DNA of 64,000 nt from Escarpia spicata (lineage: Eukaryota; Annelida; Polychaeta; Sabellida; Siboglinidae): positions 48,762,741 to 48,826,740 of the forward strand of contig OZ023218.1 of the NCBI GenBank assembly GCA_963995525.1, read 5' to 3'. The first letter of the stretch is position 1. The number at the start of each line of letters is the position of its first letter. The position numbers and the translations under genes are program-made. Under the pieces are notes generated by a model that saw nothing but the letters and a program-made list of their open reading frames with translations, searched no databases and was not told the DNA's origin. This document shows positions 48,001-58,731 of this stretch, piece by piece.

Positions 48001-48836
48001 GTTCACTGTGGTCAGTCACATGTTATCATTGTGTCTGCCAGGCATGAAGCACACTAATGGGTAATACCCAGTTCACTGTGGTCAGTCACATGTTATCATT
48101 GTGTCTGCCAGTCATGAAGCACACTAATGGGTAATACCCAGTTCACTGTGGTCAGTCACATGTTATCATTGTGTCTGCCAGGCATGAAGCACACTAATGG
48201 GTAATACCCAGTTCACTGTGGTCAGTCACATGTTATCATTGTGTCTGCCAGGCATGAAGCACACTAATGGGTAATACCCAGTTCACTGTGGTCCGTCACA
48301 TGGTATCATTGTGTCTGCCAGGCATGAAGCACACTAATGGGTAATACCCAGTTCACTGTGGTCAGTCACATGTTATCATTGTGTCTGCCAGTCATGAAGC
48401 ACACTAATGGGTAATACCCAGTTCACTGTGGTCAGTCACATGTTATCATTGTGTCTGCCAGGCATGAAGCACACTAATGGGTAATACCCAGTTCACTGTG
48501 GTCAGTCACATGTTATCATTGTGTCTGCCAGGCATGAAGCACACTAATGGGTAATACCCAGTTCACTGTGGTCCGTCACATGGTATCATTGTGTCTGCCA
48601 GGCATGAAGCACACTAATGGGTAATACCCAGTTCACTGTGGTCAGTCACATGTTATCATTGTGTCTGCCAGGCATGAAGCACACTAATGGGTAATACCCA
48701 GTTCACTGTGGTCCGTCACATGTTATCATTGTGTCTGCCAGGCATGAAGCACACTAATGGGTAATACCCAGTTCACTGTGGTCCGTCACATGTTATCATT
48801 GTGTCTGCCAGGCATGAAGCACACTAATGGGTAATC

Positions 48837-49252
48837 AGTACACTGATCACATCAATGCACAGTTGTAACTATGCTTGTATGGCATTACTTAAACATCACA
48901 TCTTCTAAATGTCATTGGATGGATTCGATTGTTATCAGCATTTTTAAGCAATTAATATTGCTGTTTGAGTATATATATAATTATATATATATTGATTGAT
49001 TGATTGCATTTTATTTATCCCAACAGCAGAAACATAAATTATACAGATATACATATAAATATTAAGATACAAATTTACAATAAAAATTTACATAATAACA
49101 AAATGCAAAACAAATCGCTGTGGGATAGGAGACTCCACACTAAAACCAAAGATTGGTTGCTATCGTGGGAGCTACCCATATATATATATATATTATATAT
49201 ATATATATACAATAGCCATGCTTAAGTAGTATACTGTATATTTGTGTTTTAG
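48837..49252. other. End of intron 1 with AT microsatellites
   Basis: AT runs at 48969-48992 and 49177-49210. A TTGATTGATTGATTGCATTT start at 48992 resembles the reversed 3' tail of a LINE or SINE. The acceptor TTTGTGTTTTAG precedes 49253. Confidence 0.5.
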
Positions 49253-49436
49253 CATCTGCTCCTCCTCCATGGATCGCTATCGGAGCAGGTGTCGGATCAG
49301 CAGTCATTGTCATTGCTGCCGCTGTCTTGATTCTGCTGAAGAGACGAAGATTCTTTGTCAAGAAAGAAACCTATGATGGTGGTAAATTTATCGCCCCACG
49401 GTGCGAGTCCAGTGGCAAGAGGACGCCCGATACTAG
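49253..49436 (+). CDS. Receptor tyrosine phosphatase, transmembrane exon
   Basis: Reads on from the FN3 exon in phase (split Thr codon): SAPPPW, then a single membrane-spanning helix from about IAIGAGVGSAVIVIAAAVLI to LL, then the stop-transfer cluster KRRRFFVKK and the start of the cytoplasmic juxtamembrane region (ETYDGGKFIAPRCESSGKRT). Acceptor AG at 49251-49252; donor GTATGA at 49437. It ends in phase 2 and joins to the exon at 63041 with a split Ser codon. The layout FN3, one helix, basic patch, phosphatase is that of a type I receptor phosphatase. Confidence 0.9.
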
Positions 49437-49817
49437 GTATGAATACTGTTATTTATATCATATCATTGTCATATCAAAACAAAATAAGTTTAAGATTTAT
49501 AAGTTAAACTATACTTATGTTTAAAATATAAAATATATTAATACATCTAACATATCATGAAAATCACCATTGTGCAAAATATATTCAGCAATAGTTTACT
49601 AAGCAGGCCAAAATTATAAACCCTTGGGTTCAGGTTAATAATTTAAGCCAGTTTGAATAAGTTTTCCAAAATGTTCTTACCCATCTCAGCCACATTTTCA
49701 TTAACAATATTGGTACAATTGCTCACTCGTTTTATCAAATTTTTATTAATTTCTAAAACTAGATATTCTTGCACAGTATAGCATTGGTATTAATGCATTA
49801 ACATGTTTGCTGAACTG
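49437..49817. other. Start of intron 2, nothing recognised
   Basis: AT-rich non-coding sequence before the Gypsy element. Confidence 0.5.
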
Positions 49818-49973
49818 TGTCTCACAGAATGTATATTTACATGTTTAGTTTGACATGCATAACGCACCATAGCCAGTTGACTGTGTGCTGTAATTTTCAA
49901 CCAATCAAAATAAAGCTAGAGATTCGCCCCATAGCGCATAGCACATGGCTGTGTCAAGTTGTTGACTATAACA
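49818..49973 (+). repeat. 5' LTR
   Basis: Starts TGTCTCACAGAATGTATATT and ends GTTGTTGACTATAACA. It matches the right LTR over most of its length, with perhaps 10-15% divergence, much more than the LTR pair at 21147/24109, so this insertion is older. Confidence 0.85.
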
Positions 49974-49990
49974 TGGTGTCAGGATGCGGG
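49974..49990 (+). other. Primer-binding site
   Basis: TGGTGTCAGGATGCGGG directly after the LTR, beginning with the TGG that pairs with a tRNA CCA end. The TGGTGTCAG form is common in Gypsy elements. Confidence 0.8.
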
Positions 49991-51765
49991 ATCTCTTGAA
50001 AATAAGTCGATGATGGATATGCTAGGATAATTGTCATCTACCCCCTAGCGGCGACTTGCTATGGTAATTGTTACCTAACTGCTAGCGGTGGCTCCTTGAA
50101 AGGCAGCCGACGACACTTGCCTATGTCTATGTAGACTAAATAATCCTGAGTGACGTCAACGTCAGGGCAGGGAGTTACAATAAGCACTTGCCAATTACGA
50201 CGCGTTCTTGGAAAACGAATGGAATTCCGCGTAATCGATATTTCGAAACGGGATTTGTATTTTTTAACGGAAACTCGGTAAACGCTAAAAGAGTAGAATC
50301 ACCAACACCGTAAACGATACTGACTTATTGGCGATATTTTGAAACAAACATGATTACTATGCAACGGTATTCGTTTATTTTTTGAATTTATGAAGATTTT
50401 TAAAACGCGCATGGCAAATCATTATGAGTGTAGTGGCGCCGGTGCTACCGCGTGAGTCGTGTCAACCAAAGCCTGCAAAGGCAAAGACCATGTATCAATA
50501 CAAGACGGTGCAGCATGCACTATTTCCATTGTTCAAAGTACGTAAGTGGAGCGGTTAGTCCGCCATTCTGGAGGCACGCCAAGCCAGAACATATGCATTG
50601 ACGCACGTGGTAGCCTCCCAAAAACTAAAATTGTAGACTGCCATGATTTCCCTCAGTTACGCCTCCTGTCTAAATATGGGCTCCTTGACGTTGGTATCAA
50701 GCGACGTAAACAGGGACGCGAGCGGAAGTCGCTAACATAAACCATTTTGCGATCGTTGTCTGGCTGTCTGCTAAGTGCATTGAAGACATGTTGTTAATTA
50801 AATGTAATTGTCACATCGTTATAACACGCATAAGTGTACATATTCCGGTTTCGAACACAAAACTCGAAGGAATAACAACAGCCTAGGTTACGCTGGCTCA
50901 AAATGATATAGCCTGCGTTTTGTAGTTCTAACAAATTCCATTGGATGGCGTCATATATAGCGCTAACTAAAATGAAACCGCATCAGAGTTCTGAACATTC
51001 ATAATTCTTAATATGATTGCTTGTGTAAATTACATTTGTGCATGATAAATAACCATACATTTATGTTATTGTGTTACAGGAATTATTGTATTATCTAAAT
51101 TTATTATGTACGGTTGTTATTGTGTTGCAAATATTTCACAACTAAATGTTATTAGAAAAGATAACCACACAGTAAACAGTATTATTTAGATGCAGAGATC
51201 ATAACGTTGTGATATTTTAAACATTTGACAGAATGCATTATTTTTCAAAGTTAACTTTGAAATTAAATATAACTTTTCTGAACAGAAATGGGCTTCTTTT
51301 TTCACTTTTAAACAGAATTTAAATACATCATTTGACCAAAAAAATGCTACTTACATTTCTGATCACACGGGAGATATGCATTCAGTCATGTTCTCTGTCT
51401 TGCTTTCTTAAATGGTAATATGTACACTGTACTTTTAGTTTATTTTTATGATTGGACACACCAAGTATGATTACCAAAATTTACCATGCTGGTGTGTGTA
51501 TATATATATATATATATACACGCAACTATGAGTATATATATATATATATATGTATATATTGATAGTTGCGTGTATATATATATATATACACGCAACTATG
51601 AGTATATATATATATATATATACTCATAGTTGCGTGTCCCATCGCTCATCCGATCACGCGTTCAATCGCGTGCCCGACCACACTTTGTAGCTTGTCTGAA
51701 CAAAATTGGACTAGCAAACATTTTATCCTGGGTGAGGTCCTGCCCTGCAAGGTAATGCAGCCAAA
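49991..51765 (+). other. Long leader of the Gypsy element, mostly unassigned
   Basis: About 1.8 kb before gag coding is recognisable, unusually long for a Gypsy leader. It holds no identifiable protein, apart from a 64-codon frame at 50546-50740 of unknown nature, and ends with the AT hairpin at 51497-51636. Further unidentified insertions probably account for some of it. Confidence 0.5.
51497..51640. repeat. AT-rich nested palindromes with ACACGCAACTATGAG arms
   Basis: The word ACACGCAACTATGAG occurs at about 51519 and 51589, and its inverse (CTCATAGTTGCGTGT, or the variant GATAGTTGCGTGT) at about 51560 and 51623, all separated by (TA)n runs. The whole can fold into one long or two smaller hairpins. 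Confidence 0.9.
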
Positions 51766-52540
51766 TTGGAAGCGATGGTATTAACGGTTCAAATTGTACA
51801 TGCTCGCCATCAAAGTGGGCTCGAAACCGAATCGCGCGAAGATTGCCATTTTGCTCACTTCAAGTGGGATGATACGCCAAATGATCCACTAAACAATCTG
51901 CCTGTACCTGCTGACGGCAACCAACAAGGTAACGCCAAACCTGTACAAAACAATGGCAGTCAAGCCAATGACAATGTGTTGACAGCAGATGTCTATGCAG
52001 ACGTCAAGCAATTTGAACTTGAATCTGTGGGAGAAAAGCATGTTGTGTTTTCAAGGTATAAATTCTGGATATATGAGCATGCGGAGGAACAGAACTTTGA
52101 TGACTATATCACAGAATTATTCACACTGGCCAATGCGTGTGAATTCAAAGAACAAAAAAACATGATTAGAGATAAAATTGTGTTTGTAACAAAAGATAAA
52201 CGGATCCAGGAACGTTTGCTAAGAGAGGTGAAACTGACTCTCAAGTGCGCAGTTAAGATGGTCGGTCTGCAGAAGTGACCAGAAAGGAGGTGCAGACCAT
52301 GAAAAAGGGTCCAGTCAAATCGGTCAAAGTGATATATGATGTGCGTTTGAAGTCACGGTCTAAGCACAAGCCAAAGTCTGCCACTTCAATCAACCAGTAC
52401 AATAAGAGGAAAGAAAGCTCGAAGTGTGGGAGATGTGGAAGACAGCACAGAAAATATGTCCAGCATGGGAAAAACTTGCCTAAAATGCAATGGAAGGAAT
52501 CATTTCACAGAAATGTGCCGAAGCAAGTCTGTCAAAGAGT
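51766..52540 (+). pseudogene. Gypsy gag remnant with two zinc knuckles
   Basis: The capsid part is open at 51766-52278: NFDDYITELFTLANACEF, then RDKIVFVTKDKRIQERLLRE and VKLTLKCAVKM. This is the pattern of Gypsy/Retrotrans_gag proteins. After a frame break at about 52270 a basic linker follows (KHKPKSATSINQYNKRKES), then a nucleocapsid with CGRCGRQH...C and, in the next frame, CLKCNGRNHFTEMC, a CCHC knuckle spaced C-x2-C-x4-H-x4-C. The single frame needed for Gag is broken at least twice. Confidence 0.8.
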
Positions 52541-52602
52541 TGGTACAAGAAGGTGAAAGAGTTAGTACAAGAAGGTGAAAGAGTTGGTACAAGAAGGTGA
52601 AA
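52537..52602 (+). repeat. 22-bp unit repeated three times in tandem
   Basis: GAGTTGGTACAAGAAGGTGA plus AA occurs at 52537, 52559 (one mismatch) and 52581. Because 22 is not a multiple of three, two extra copies shift the frame between nucleocapsid and protease. Confidence 0.95.
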
Positions 52603-52860
52603 GAGACGATGAACAGTTCTTTCTTGACACACTATTCATTGGCAACATCAAGAAATCGGATGAATGGCATGCTATCATTAAATGCAATGAGACACGTGTG
52701 AAGGTCAAATTAGACACGGGAGCAGCCACTAATGTGATGCCGTTAGGCACATTCAGAAAGATCACACCAAAACCTCTGATAAAGCCATCAAACACTGTGC
52801 TTAGAGCATATTGAGGTCAATGTGTGACACATCAGGAAATGTCAACTCGAATGTTCAGTG
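52603..52860 (+). pseudogene. Gypsy aspartic protease remnant
   Basis: Frame 52575-52814 gives FLDTLFIGNI, then RVKVKLDTGAATNVMPLGTF, containing the LDTGA active-site triad of retroviral-type aspartic proteases. A stop at 52812 interrupts it, and the continuing part is in the next frame (YKLCEFYIVD, ILGLTACENLGLI at 52858 on). Confidence 0.8.
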
Positions 52861-53660
52861 AATGGCCGCTACAAGCTGTGTGAGTTCTACATAGTTGACT
52901 CGAAATCGCCACCGATTCTTGGACTCACAGCATGTGAAAACCTGGGATTAATCACTAGAGGAGTGAAAGGTGTAGAAGCAGTTACAACTGAAAGCCTTAA
53001 CACTACATACAAAGATGTGTGTAACGGGCTAGGCTGTTTCAGACAACCATATCATATCGTTCTCGAACAAGACAGTGAAGAGCCACCTAGAATGGTTCCA
53101 TTTGGGCTTCAGGACCGACTGAAACTCAAACTCGACCAGATGGAGAAACAGACTGTCATTCAGAAGGTCAACAAACCCACCGACTGGGTACACAGTCTGG
53201 TGATTGTGGAGAAGAAAGATGGATCCTGGAGACTCTGTCTCGACCCCAGAGAGTTGAACAAAGCCATAAAGTGGGAGAACTTTCAGATTCCTACCGTAGA
53301 AGATGTAACCGGTCATCTTAGTGGCAAGAAAGTGTTCACACTGATTGACTTGAAAGACGCATTCTGACAAGTTCCTCTATCTGAAGAGAGTGCACCTCTC
53401 ACTACCTTCAACACACCTTTTGGAAGCTATTTCTTCACACGAATGCCCTTTGGACTTTCCTCAGCATCAGAATTCCTACAGAAGAGAGTGTACCAAACAT
53501 TTGGTGATACTGAGGATGTGCACGTGATTGCAGATGACATAATCATTACGTCTAACAGCGAAGAAGAAGTTGATCGCACACTCATCACGCTGTTCAAATT
53601 AGCCCAGGAAAAGAACATGGAGTTATTTAAATTATCGGTGCCAAAGGAATGAAGCCAGAT
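52861..53660 (+). pseudogene. Gypsy reverse transcriptase remnant
   Basis: RT blocks: MEKQTVIQKVNKPTDWVHSL, KKDGSWRLCLDPRELNKAI, FTLIDLKDAF, stop (TGA at 53365-53367 where Trp is usual), QVPL, TRMPFGLSSASEFLQKR and the active site HVIADDIIIT (IADD). One nonsense codon splits an otherwise open frame. Near 53640 the frame changes and sequence is lost just before IGAKGMKPDP, the end of the RT connection. Confidence 0.88.
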
Positions 53661-54165
53661 CCATCCAAAGTAATCATCAACATGCAAGCACCAGAGTGTA
53701 AGAAGGACATTCAGGGCCTCATAGGTATGCTGCACTACTTGTCACAGTACATACCACATATGTCTAACGTCACAGCTCCAATGAGAAGTCTACTGAAAGC
53801 AGAAGTACTGTTCATGTGGAACACAGAACATGAGAGAGAACGCTTTAAACAAAGTCAACGAGATCCTTTCCACAACACCTGGTCTACGCCTGTTTGATCA
53901 TAACTTGAAAGTCCAGATACAGTGCGATGCTTCCAAGACTGGAATTGGTGCCTGTCTGATACAAGAAGGACAACCAGTAGCCTACTACTCAAAGGCACTG
54001 ACTCCAACAGAAATTAACTGGTTCCCGATCAAGAAAGATTGTTTCTCTGTAGTGAGTGCGGCTTAGAAATTCCAGCACTACATCTATGGGCAAGAGGTAG
54101 AGGTGAGATCCGATCACAAGCTGTTGGAAATGATCACTAGGAAATCCATCCACAAGGTGTCACTA
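53649..54165 (+). pseudogene. Gypsy RNase H, N-terminal part
   Basis: The connection (MKPDPSKVIINMQAPECKKD, LIGMLHYLSQYIPHMS) leads, after a frame break near 53850, to RNase H: VQIQCDASKTGIGACLIQEG with the first catalytic Asp, QPVAYYSKALTPTE, and after a stop at 54064 HYIYGQEVEVRSDHKLLEMI with another catalytic Asp. The coding ends at about 54165 where the LINE begins; it resumes at about 56815. Confidence 0.85.
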
Positions 54166-54329
54166 TGGATCTGTATCTGTATTTTGACTGGCAAAATGTC
54201 CTATGGACACATCCACTCTTTTATTGTGACTGGGAAAAAGCTGTTTCCAAATATGTTTGTCGAGTGCCTGATTTGTACTAACTGTTTATTATGTTTACGT
54301 GAGCATCTGGTGTTGCGTTTGATGTATTG

Positions 54330-55800
54330 ATCTAGTGGGATATCTATGAGGTTATGTTCCATTTTATATAATATGCTAAGTCTTTGGGTTTTTCTTCTTG
54401 ATTGGAGGGTGTCCCACTGGAGATCTTTAAGGAGTTGTGTTACCGTTCCTGGCTCTCTAGAATAGTTGTTCTTACAAAATCTGGCGGCTTGTCTCTGGGT
54501 TCTTTCTATGAGTTTGATATTTCTTAGGCAATGTGGATCCCATCATGCTGACGCATATTCACGTATAGGGCGGACAAGGGTTGTGTAGGCTATGGACTTG
54601 ATTTGGGTTGGGCATTTATTTAAATTCCTTCTAATAATTCCCAATGTCTGTTGTGCTTTTTTTGTGACTGGGTTGCTTTGTATTGTCCAATTTAATGTAT
54701 TTGATATATGTATGCCAAGATAACAGTGTGATTTAACAGATTTAAGTTGTTTTCCGCAGAATGTGTAGAGATTTGGTGTCGGTTTTCTTGAGGCTATTGT
54801 CATTGTATAACATTTACTGGGGTTGAATTTCATAAGCCACGTGTGTTGCCATTTCTCAAGTTTGAGCAGATCGTTTTGGAGGACAGATGTATCTTGGTCA
54901 GTTTTAATCGGTGAATATAACAGGCAGTCGTCTGCAAAAAGGCGAACAGTTGAGGAAAGATTGTCTGGTAGGTCATTTATGTAAAGTAGGAAAAGTAGGG
55001 GCCCCAGTACTGTGCCCTGTGGTGCCCCAGAAATGACCTGAGTTGATATTGACTTAGATCCATTTATAACAACCTGTTGAGTTCTTCCTGTAAGGAAGCT
55101 ATTTATTCATGATGATATTGGGCCTGTGATGCCATAGTGTTTGAGTTTGTGGATTAGTCTTTTATGTGGAACTTTATCGAATGCTTTGGTGAAGTCAAGG
55201 ATGGCCATGTCTACAGATTTCTTCTCATCAAGTGATTTGCTTATGTCATGGATTGTTTGAATTAATTGTGTTTCAGTTGATCTTTTGGCACGGAAGCCAT
55301 GTTGGTGGTCAGTTAGAATGTGGTGCTGTTCAAGGTGTTTCATAATGTGACTATGTATGATGTGTTCAAGAAGTTTAGAAACCACAGGTGTTAAGGATAT
55401 TGGTCTGTAGTTAGATGTTTCTGCTCTACTTTCTTTCTTAAAAATTACTGTTACATTGGCTTCTTTCCAGGTATTGGGGACTTGTCCAGAGTCAACAGAT
55501 GATTGGAAAGTCATGTATTACTGGTGCTAGATGAGAGGCATATCTGTTTAAGAACCATGGTGGAATGCCATCTGGTCCTTGCGATTTAGAAATGTTAATT
55601 TTGGAAAGTTGATCAAGTACTCCTTTAAGTGTAATTGTTAGTTTGGGGATTTCTCCATGTGGACTTCTGGCCATATCTGGTACGGTGGAATTTCCTTCGT
55701 GTGTAAAGACACTTTGAAACAGATTGTCTAAGGCTTCTGCTTTATGTTTGTCATCGCTAATGATGTTACCCGCAATGTTAAGGTCCCCAATACCCTGGTT
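54330..55800 (-). pseudogene. LINE reverse transcriptase with several frame breaks
   Basis: Minus-strand blocks: INISKSQGPDGIPPWFLNRY (55560-55620), QVPNTWKEANVTVIFKKESR, NYRPISLTPVVSKLLEHII, HQHGFRAKRSTETQLIQTIH, MAILDFTKAFDKVPHKRLIH, stop at 55107, then ISGAPQGTVLGPLLFLLYIN, RLFADDCLLYSPI, LGIIRRNLNKCPTQIKSIAY and, after another stop at 54543, WDPHCLRNIKLIERTQRQAA. The thumb region resembles the truncated LINE at 10857-11737, so both are probably from one clade. Confidence 0.85.
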
Positions 55801-55833
55801 ATCCTGTCTAAGTTTAGAAATGAAGCTCCAAAA

Positions 55834-56805
55834 TTATTTAGGTTTCTCTGTTGTTGTTGTCAGGAATTGACTTATGTAGGATAGGATAGCAGAACGAAGG
55901 TGCTTATGCATGTTTCTCCTGATGTCACAGAATTCTTTCCAGTCTTCTGGATTTCTAGTTCTTTTTGCTTTGTTATATAGCTGTTTCTTTCGTTCGCACA
56001 TTTTCTTTAAATCTTTATTGAACCAGGGAAGATTGTGTCTTGAAGTAGTAAGACGGTGCGGTACATATTGGTTCATAATGTTGATGATTTTCGTGGAAAC
56101 AAGATTCCACTTGTCATTGACTGTCATGTTTTGGTTTTGAGAGAAGTATTCATGTGTAAAGTTTTCAAGAGATTTATGGATGTTAATATTGTCGGCTTTA
56201 TTTCTAATGAAGACTTTACGTTTTGGACGATGTTTGCGTTTGGGCGAGATGTTTACATCAATGATGACTGTGCTATGATCTGCTATTCCGTCTACTACAT
56301 TTATCTTCTTTATTAACCCAGGTCTATTGGTGAAGACAAGATCTAAACTATTGTTGGCATTTCCCTGTCTGTGCGTGGGTTCCTTGACATGTTGGATCAG
56401 ACCATGTTCCTCTGTAAGAGAGAGTAATTTATTGGCAGCAGTTGTACTGTATCCATTGTTAGTTGTGACTTGGTGAATTTCCCAATTGGTGTTAGGGAGG
56501 TTGAAATCGCCAGTAATGATGACATTATGTGTGTTGATCTTGTTACCTATTTTAGAAAGGGCTAGGTCTAGTTCTTCGATTTGAGTTCCATGAGAGTCAT
56601 TTGGGGCACGATAGAGGGTACACATGATTATTGGTTTAATTCCTGTTATCTGAGTTTCAGTCCAAATGCTCTCACTGTTAGTGTCTAGGTCTGGCTTGTG
56701 ATGAGGTCATCTTTTGATATTTGAAATACCCCCCCTCCAGTAGTGTCTGTTTCTCTGTCCTTTCTAAAGACGTTAAAGTTGCTTGGGAATATTTCTCCAT
56801 TTTCA
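55834..56805 (-). pseudogene. LINE endonuclease C-terminal two thirds and linker
   Basis: EEP-type motifs: YRAPND, GDFNLPNTNW (Asp/Asn), HVKEPTHRQGNANNSLDLVF and IADHSTV (DH pair). The linker follows: LPWFNKDLKKMCERKKQLYN. Open from the ATG at 56625 to 55834; upstream (56640-56805) the same frame is shifted. Missing the first catalytic blocks. Confidence 0.82.
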
Positions 56806-56814
56806 TTGAGGGAT

Positions 56815-57350
56815 CTAGCCATGCTGCTAAGATTCATGAAGTACAACCTCTATGTGAACTATCAACCTGGCCCAACGATGTACTTAGCAAATACTCTGTC
56901 AAGAGCTTATGTAGACAGCGAACAAGAAAGTGATGCAATCAATGTGGACACAAATATGAGAATCCACAGTTTGGTCACAAACTAACTAATGTCTAACCAG
57001 CAAAAATAGAAAGTGCAATGCGCTACAGCTGAAGACGAGACCATTGTAAAGCTAAGCCAGACGATATCGGTAGGATGGCCCAGACATCGTAGGGACTGTG
57101 ATCCACTGATTCATCAGTACTGGCCAATCAGAGATGAACTGCATGTAATCAAGGGAGTTGTGTGTGCGGGTGAACATGTCATCATATCCAACAGCATGAG
57201 AAGTGAAATGCTGCAGAAACTCCATGAAAGTAATCTCGGAATGGAGAAATGTTGTGCCCGAGCGAGGTCTGTCATGTACAGGCCAGCAATGTGCAATGAC
57301 ATCAATGAGATGATACTTCTTCTTCTTCGTATTTAAACTGAACAACGTCA
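56815..57350 (+). pseudogene. Gypsy RNase H end and integrase zinc-binding domain
   Basis: Coding resumes right after the LINE: AMLLRFMKYNLYVNYQPGPT and MYLANTLSRAYVDSEQES are the RNase H end and tether. At 57013-57336 the H2C2 domain follows: QKLHESNLGMEKCCARARSV and MYRPAMCNDINEMI. The two Cys of the zinc site lie just after a frameshift (CCQCRST or STCLKY near 57365-57400). Confidence 0.82.
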
Positions 57351-57355
57351 TTTAG

Positions 57356-58320
57356 TTGATGGCTGTTGTCAGTGTAGGAGTACCGAAGTGCTCTACCTGT
57401 TTGAAGTACAGGAGGGAGAATCAGCGAGAACCGTTATCTGCACATGAAGTGCCACTGCTTCCATGGCAGAAGCTTGGAGCAGACATCTTTGAGTACGGAG
57501 GAAACGCATATCTCATAATAGTGGATTATTTCTCCAAGTACCCTGAAGTGTGTGCATTGCAAGGAAAGTCCGCTAGTGCTGTGATCAAACATGTCAAGAC
57601 AGTATTCGCAAGACACGGATTGCCAGAAATACTGATCCCAGACAACATGCCATTCGACAGCAACAAGATGAGGAGGTTTGCTGCTGAGTACTGTTTCACG
57701 ATCAACACATCTAGTCCAGAGCATGCAGCATCAAATGGACAGAGTGAGCGAATGATTGGAATTGTCAAACAGCTTATGCAAAAGGCACAAGAGGAAAACC
57801 GAGATCCTCATCTAGCTTTGTTGGCTTACCGTAACACGCCAGTTGCTAGTTTTCCATATTCTCCAACAGAGCTACTCATGAGCCGAAAGTTGCGTGACAA
57901 CCTTCCTACAACAGAGTCGTGGCTCAAACCCAAAGTACGCCTACAAGTGAAGGCAAAAGCATATTTCGATCGAGGGACAAAGAAATTGTCAAAATTCTAA
58001 CCAAGGTGACATGGTTAGAATCAAGTCTGGAAGGACCTGGACACCTGTGATAGTGACGTCGGTGCACAAATCACTACGATCCTACATGGTGACAACTGCG
58101 AATGGTCACGTGTATCGTCGTAACCCGGAAGTGGCTACACAAGTCATCTGAGCCACCACCTCTTATCTTGTCAGAAGATGCAAGTGATCATCATGCTGAT
58201 GAACAGTATCAGCAAAATCATGCACCAGAGACTCAGAATTCAGAAGACATGCAACCAGAACTGTCTGCTGAGTGTGAGACTGCGGACTCGCCAAACAACG
58301 AGATGTCCTGAGAGACAATG
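57356..58320 (+). pseudogene. Gypsy integrase core and C-terminal tail
   Basis: Core open at 57356-58000: WQKLGADIFEYGGNAYLIIV (first Asp), YFSKYPEVCALQGKSA, RHGLPEILIPDNMPF (second Asp, in PDNMPF rather than the common SDNGPQF), SSPEHAASNGQSERMIGIVK (Glu), RNTPVASFPYSPTELLMSRK. So the D,D,E triad is in place. The frame then shifts to QGDMVRIKSGRTWTPVIV and VYRRNPEVATQVI and, near 58320, to the closing RRQSCRQKRPPVWLADYE, a typical Gypsy Pol end. Confidence 0.88.
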
Positions 58321-58718
58321 CCTAGGCGACAGTCGTGCAGACAGAAACGGCCACCGGTTTGGTTGGCAGATTATGAACATGGCTAAAAAAATTGCAATGA
58401 ACATTCATGAAAGGCTGGGAATTATAAACGTTGATCATAGATTGTGATTGCTACTTAATTACTATAAATTTAACTATAATGCATTTCCTCAAGTCTCAAT
58501 AATTCATACGCACACATTAGTTACAGTTACTACATGTTTGTCACAGTATGTGCATGTCGGTTTGAACATTTACTAGCTACAGTCATTGGTTATAGTATTT
58601 TAGTTATAATGCTAATTTTAATTATATTGCGCTGATAGTACATACATATTTGACAAGTCATGTGAGTCGATCCTCCTGATATGCATGGTCTTTAACAATT
58701 TATTATCATGCATCATTT

Positions 58719-58731
58719 TAAGAAAGGAGGA
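58719..58731 (+). other. Polypurine tract
   Basis: AAGAAAGGAGGA directly before the 3' LTR start TGTCACAGAATG. Confidence 0.78.

Larger units (their letters stand above)
31439..48836. repeat. 70-bp satellite array, about 237 monomers, in phosphatase intron 1
   Basis: The monomer begins GGGTAATACCCAGTTCACTG and ends AAGCACACTAAT. From 32381 to 48828 there are 235 consecutive monomers; by line phase all are exactly 70 bp except one of 68 bp at 45821-45888, where a TG is lost. Two more partial monomers lie at the left edge, split by an inserted element (31519-32311). Monomers differ at a few diagnostic sites: CAGTCATG or CAGGCATG, GGTCA/G/CGTCA, GTTCATT or GTTCACT. The array begins after AAATGTAATACC and ends at GGGTAATCAGTACACTG. 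Every frame I followed has stops, so no protein is encoded. Confidence 0.98.
54170..56815 (-). mobile_element. Non-LTR retrotransposon inserted in the Gypsy element
   Basis: Read on the minus strand from 56815. It starts inside the endonuclease (GEIFPSNFNVFRKDRE, TTGGGVFQISKDDLI), continues with MCTLYRAPNDSHG, NVIITGDFNLPNTNWE and ADHSTVIIDV, then a basic linker, then RT and a 3' UTR reaching about 54170. The first part of the endonuclease is missing, so it is slightly 5'-truncated. GGATCT near both edges (54168, 56809) may be a short target duplication, which is weak evidence. Confidence 0.85.

Noticed and set aside
31439..48836. Regular 70-bp repeats as a CRISPR-like array
   Set aside because: There are no variable spacers; the whole unit repeats. 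It is satellite DNA in a eukaryotic intron.
50546..50740. 64-codon frame in the Gypsy leader
   Set aside because: Composition looks protein-like (basic C-terminus), but there is no recognisable domain and no link to gag.
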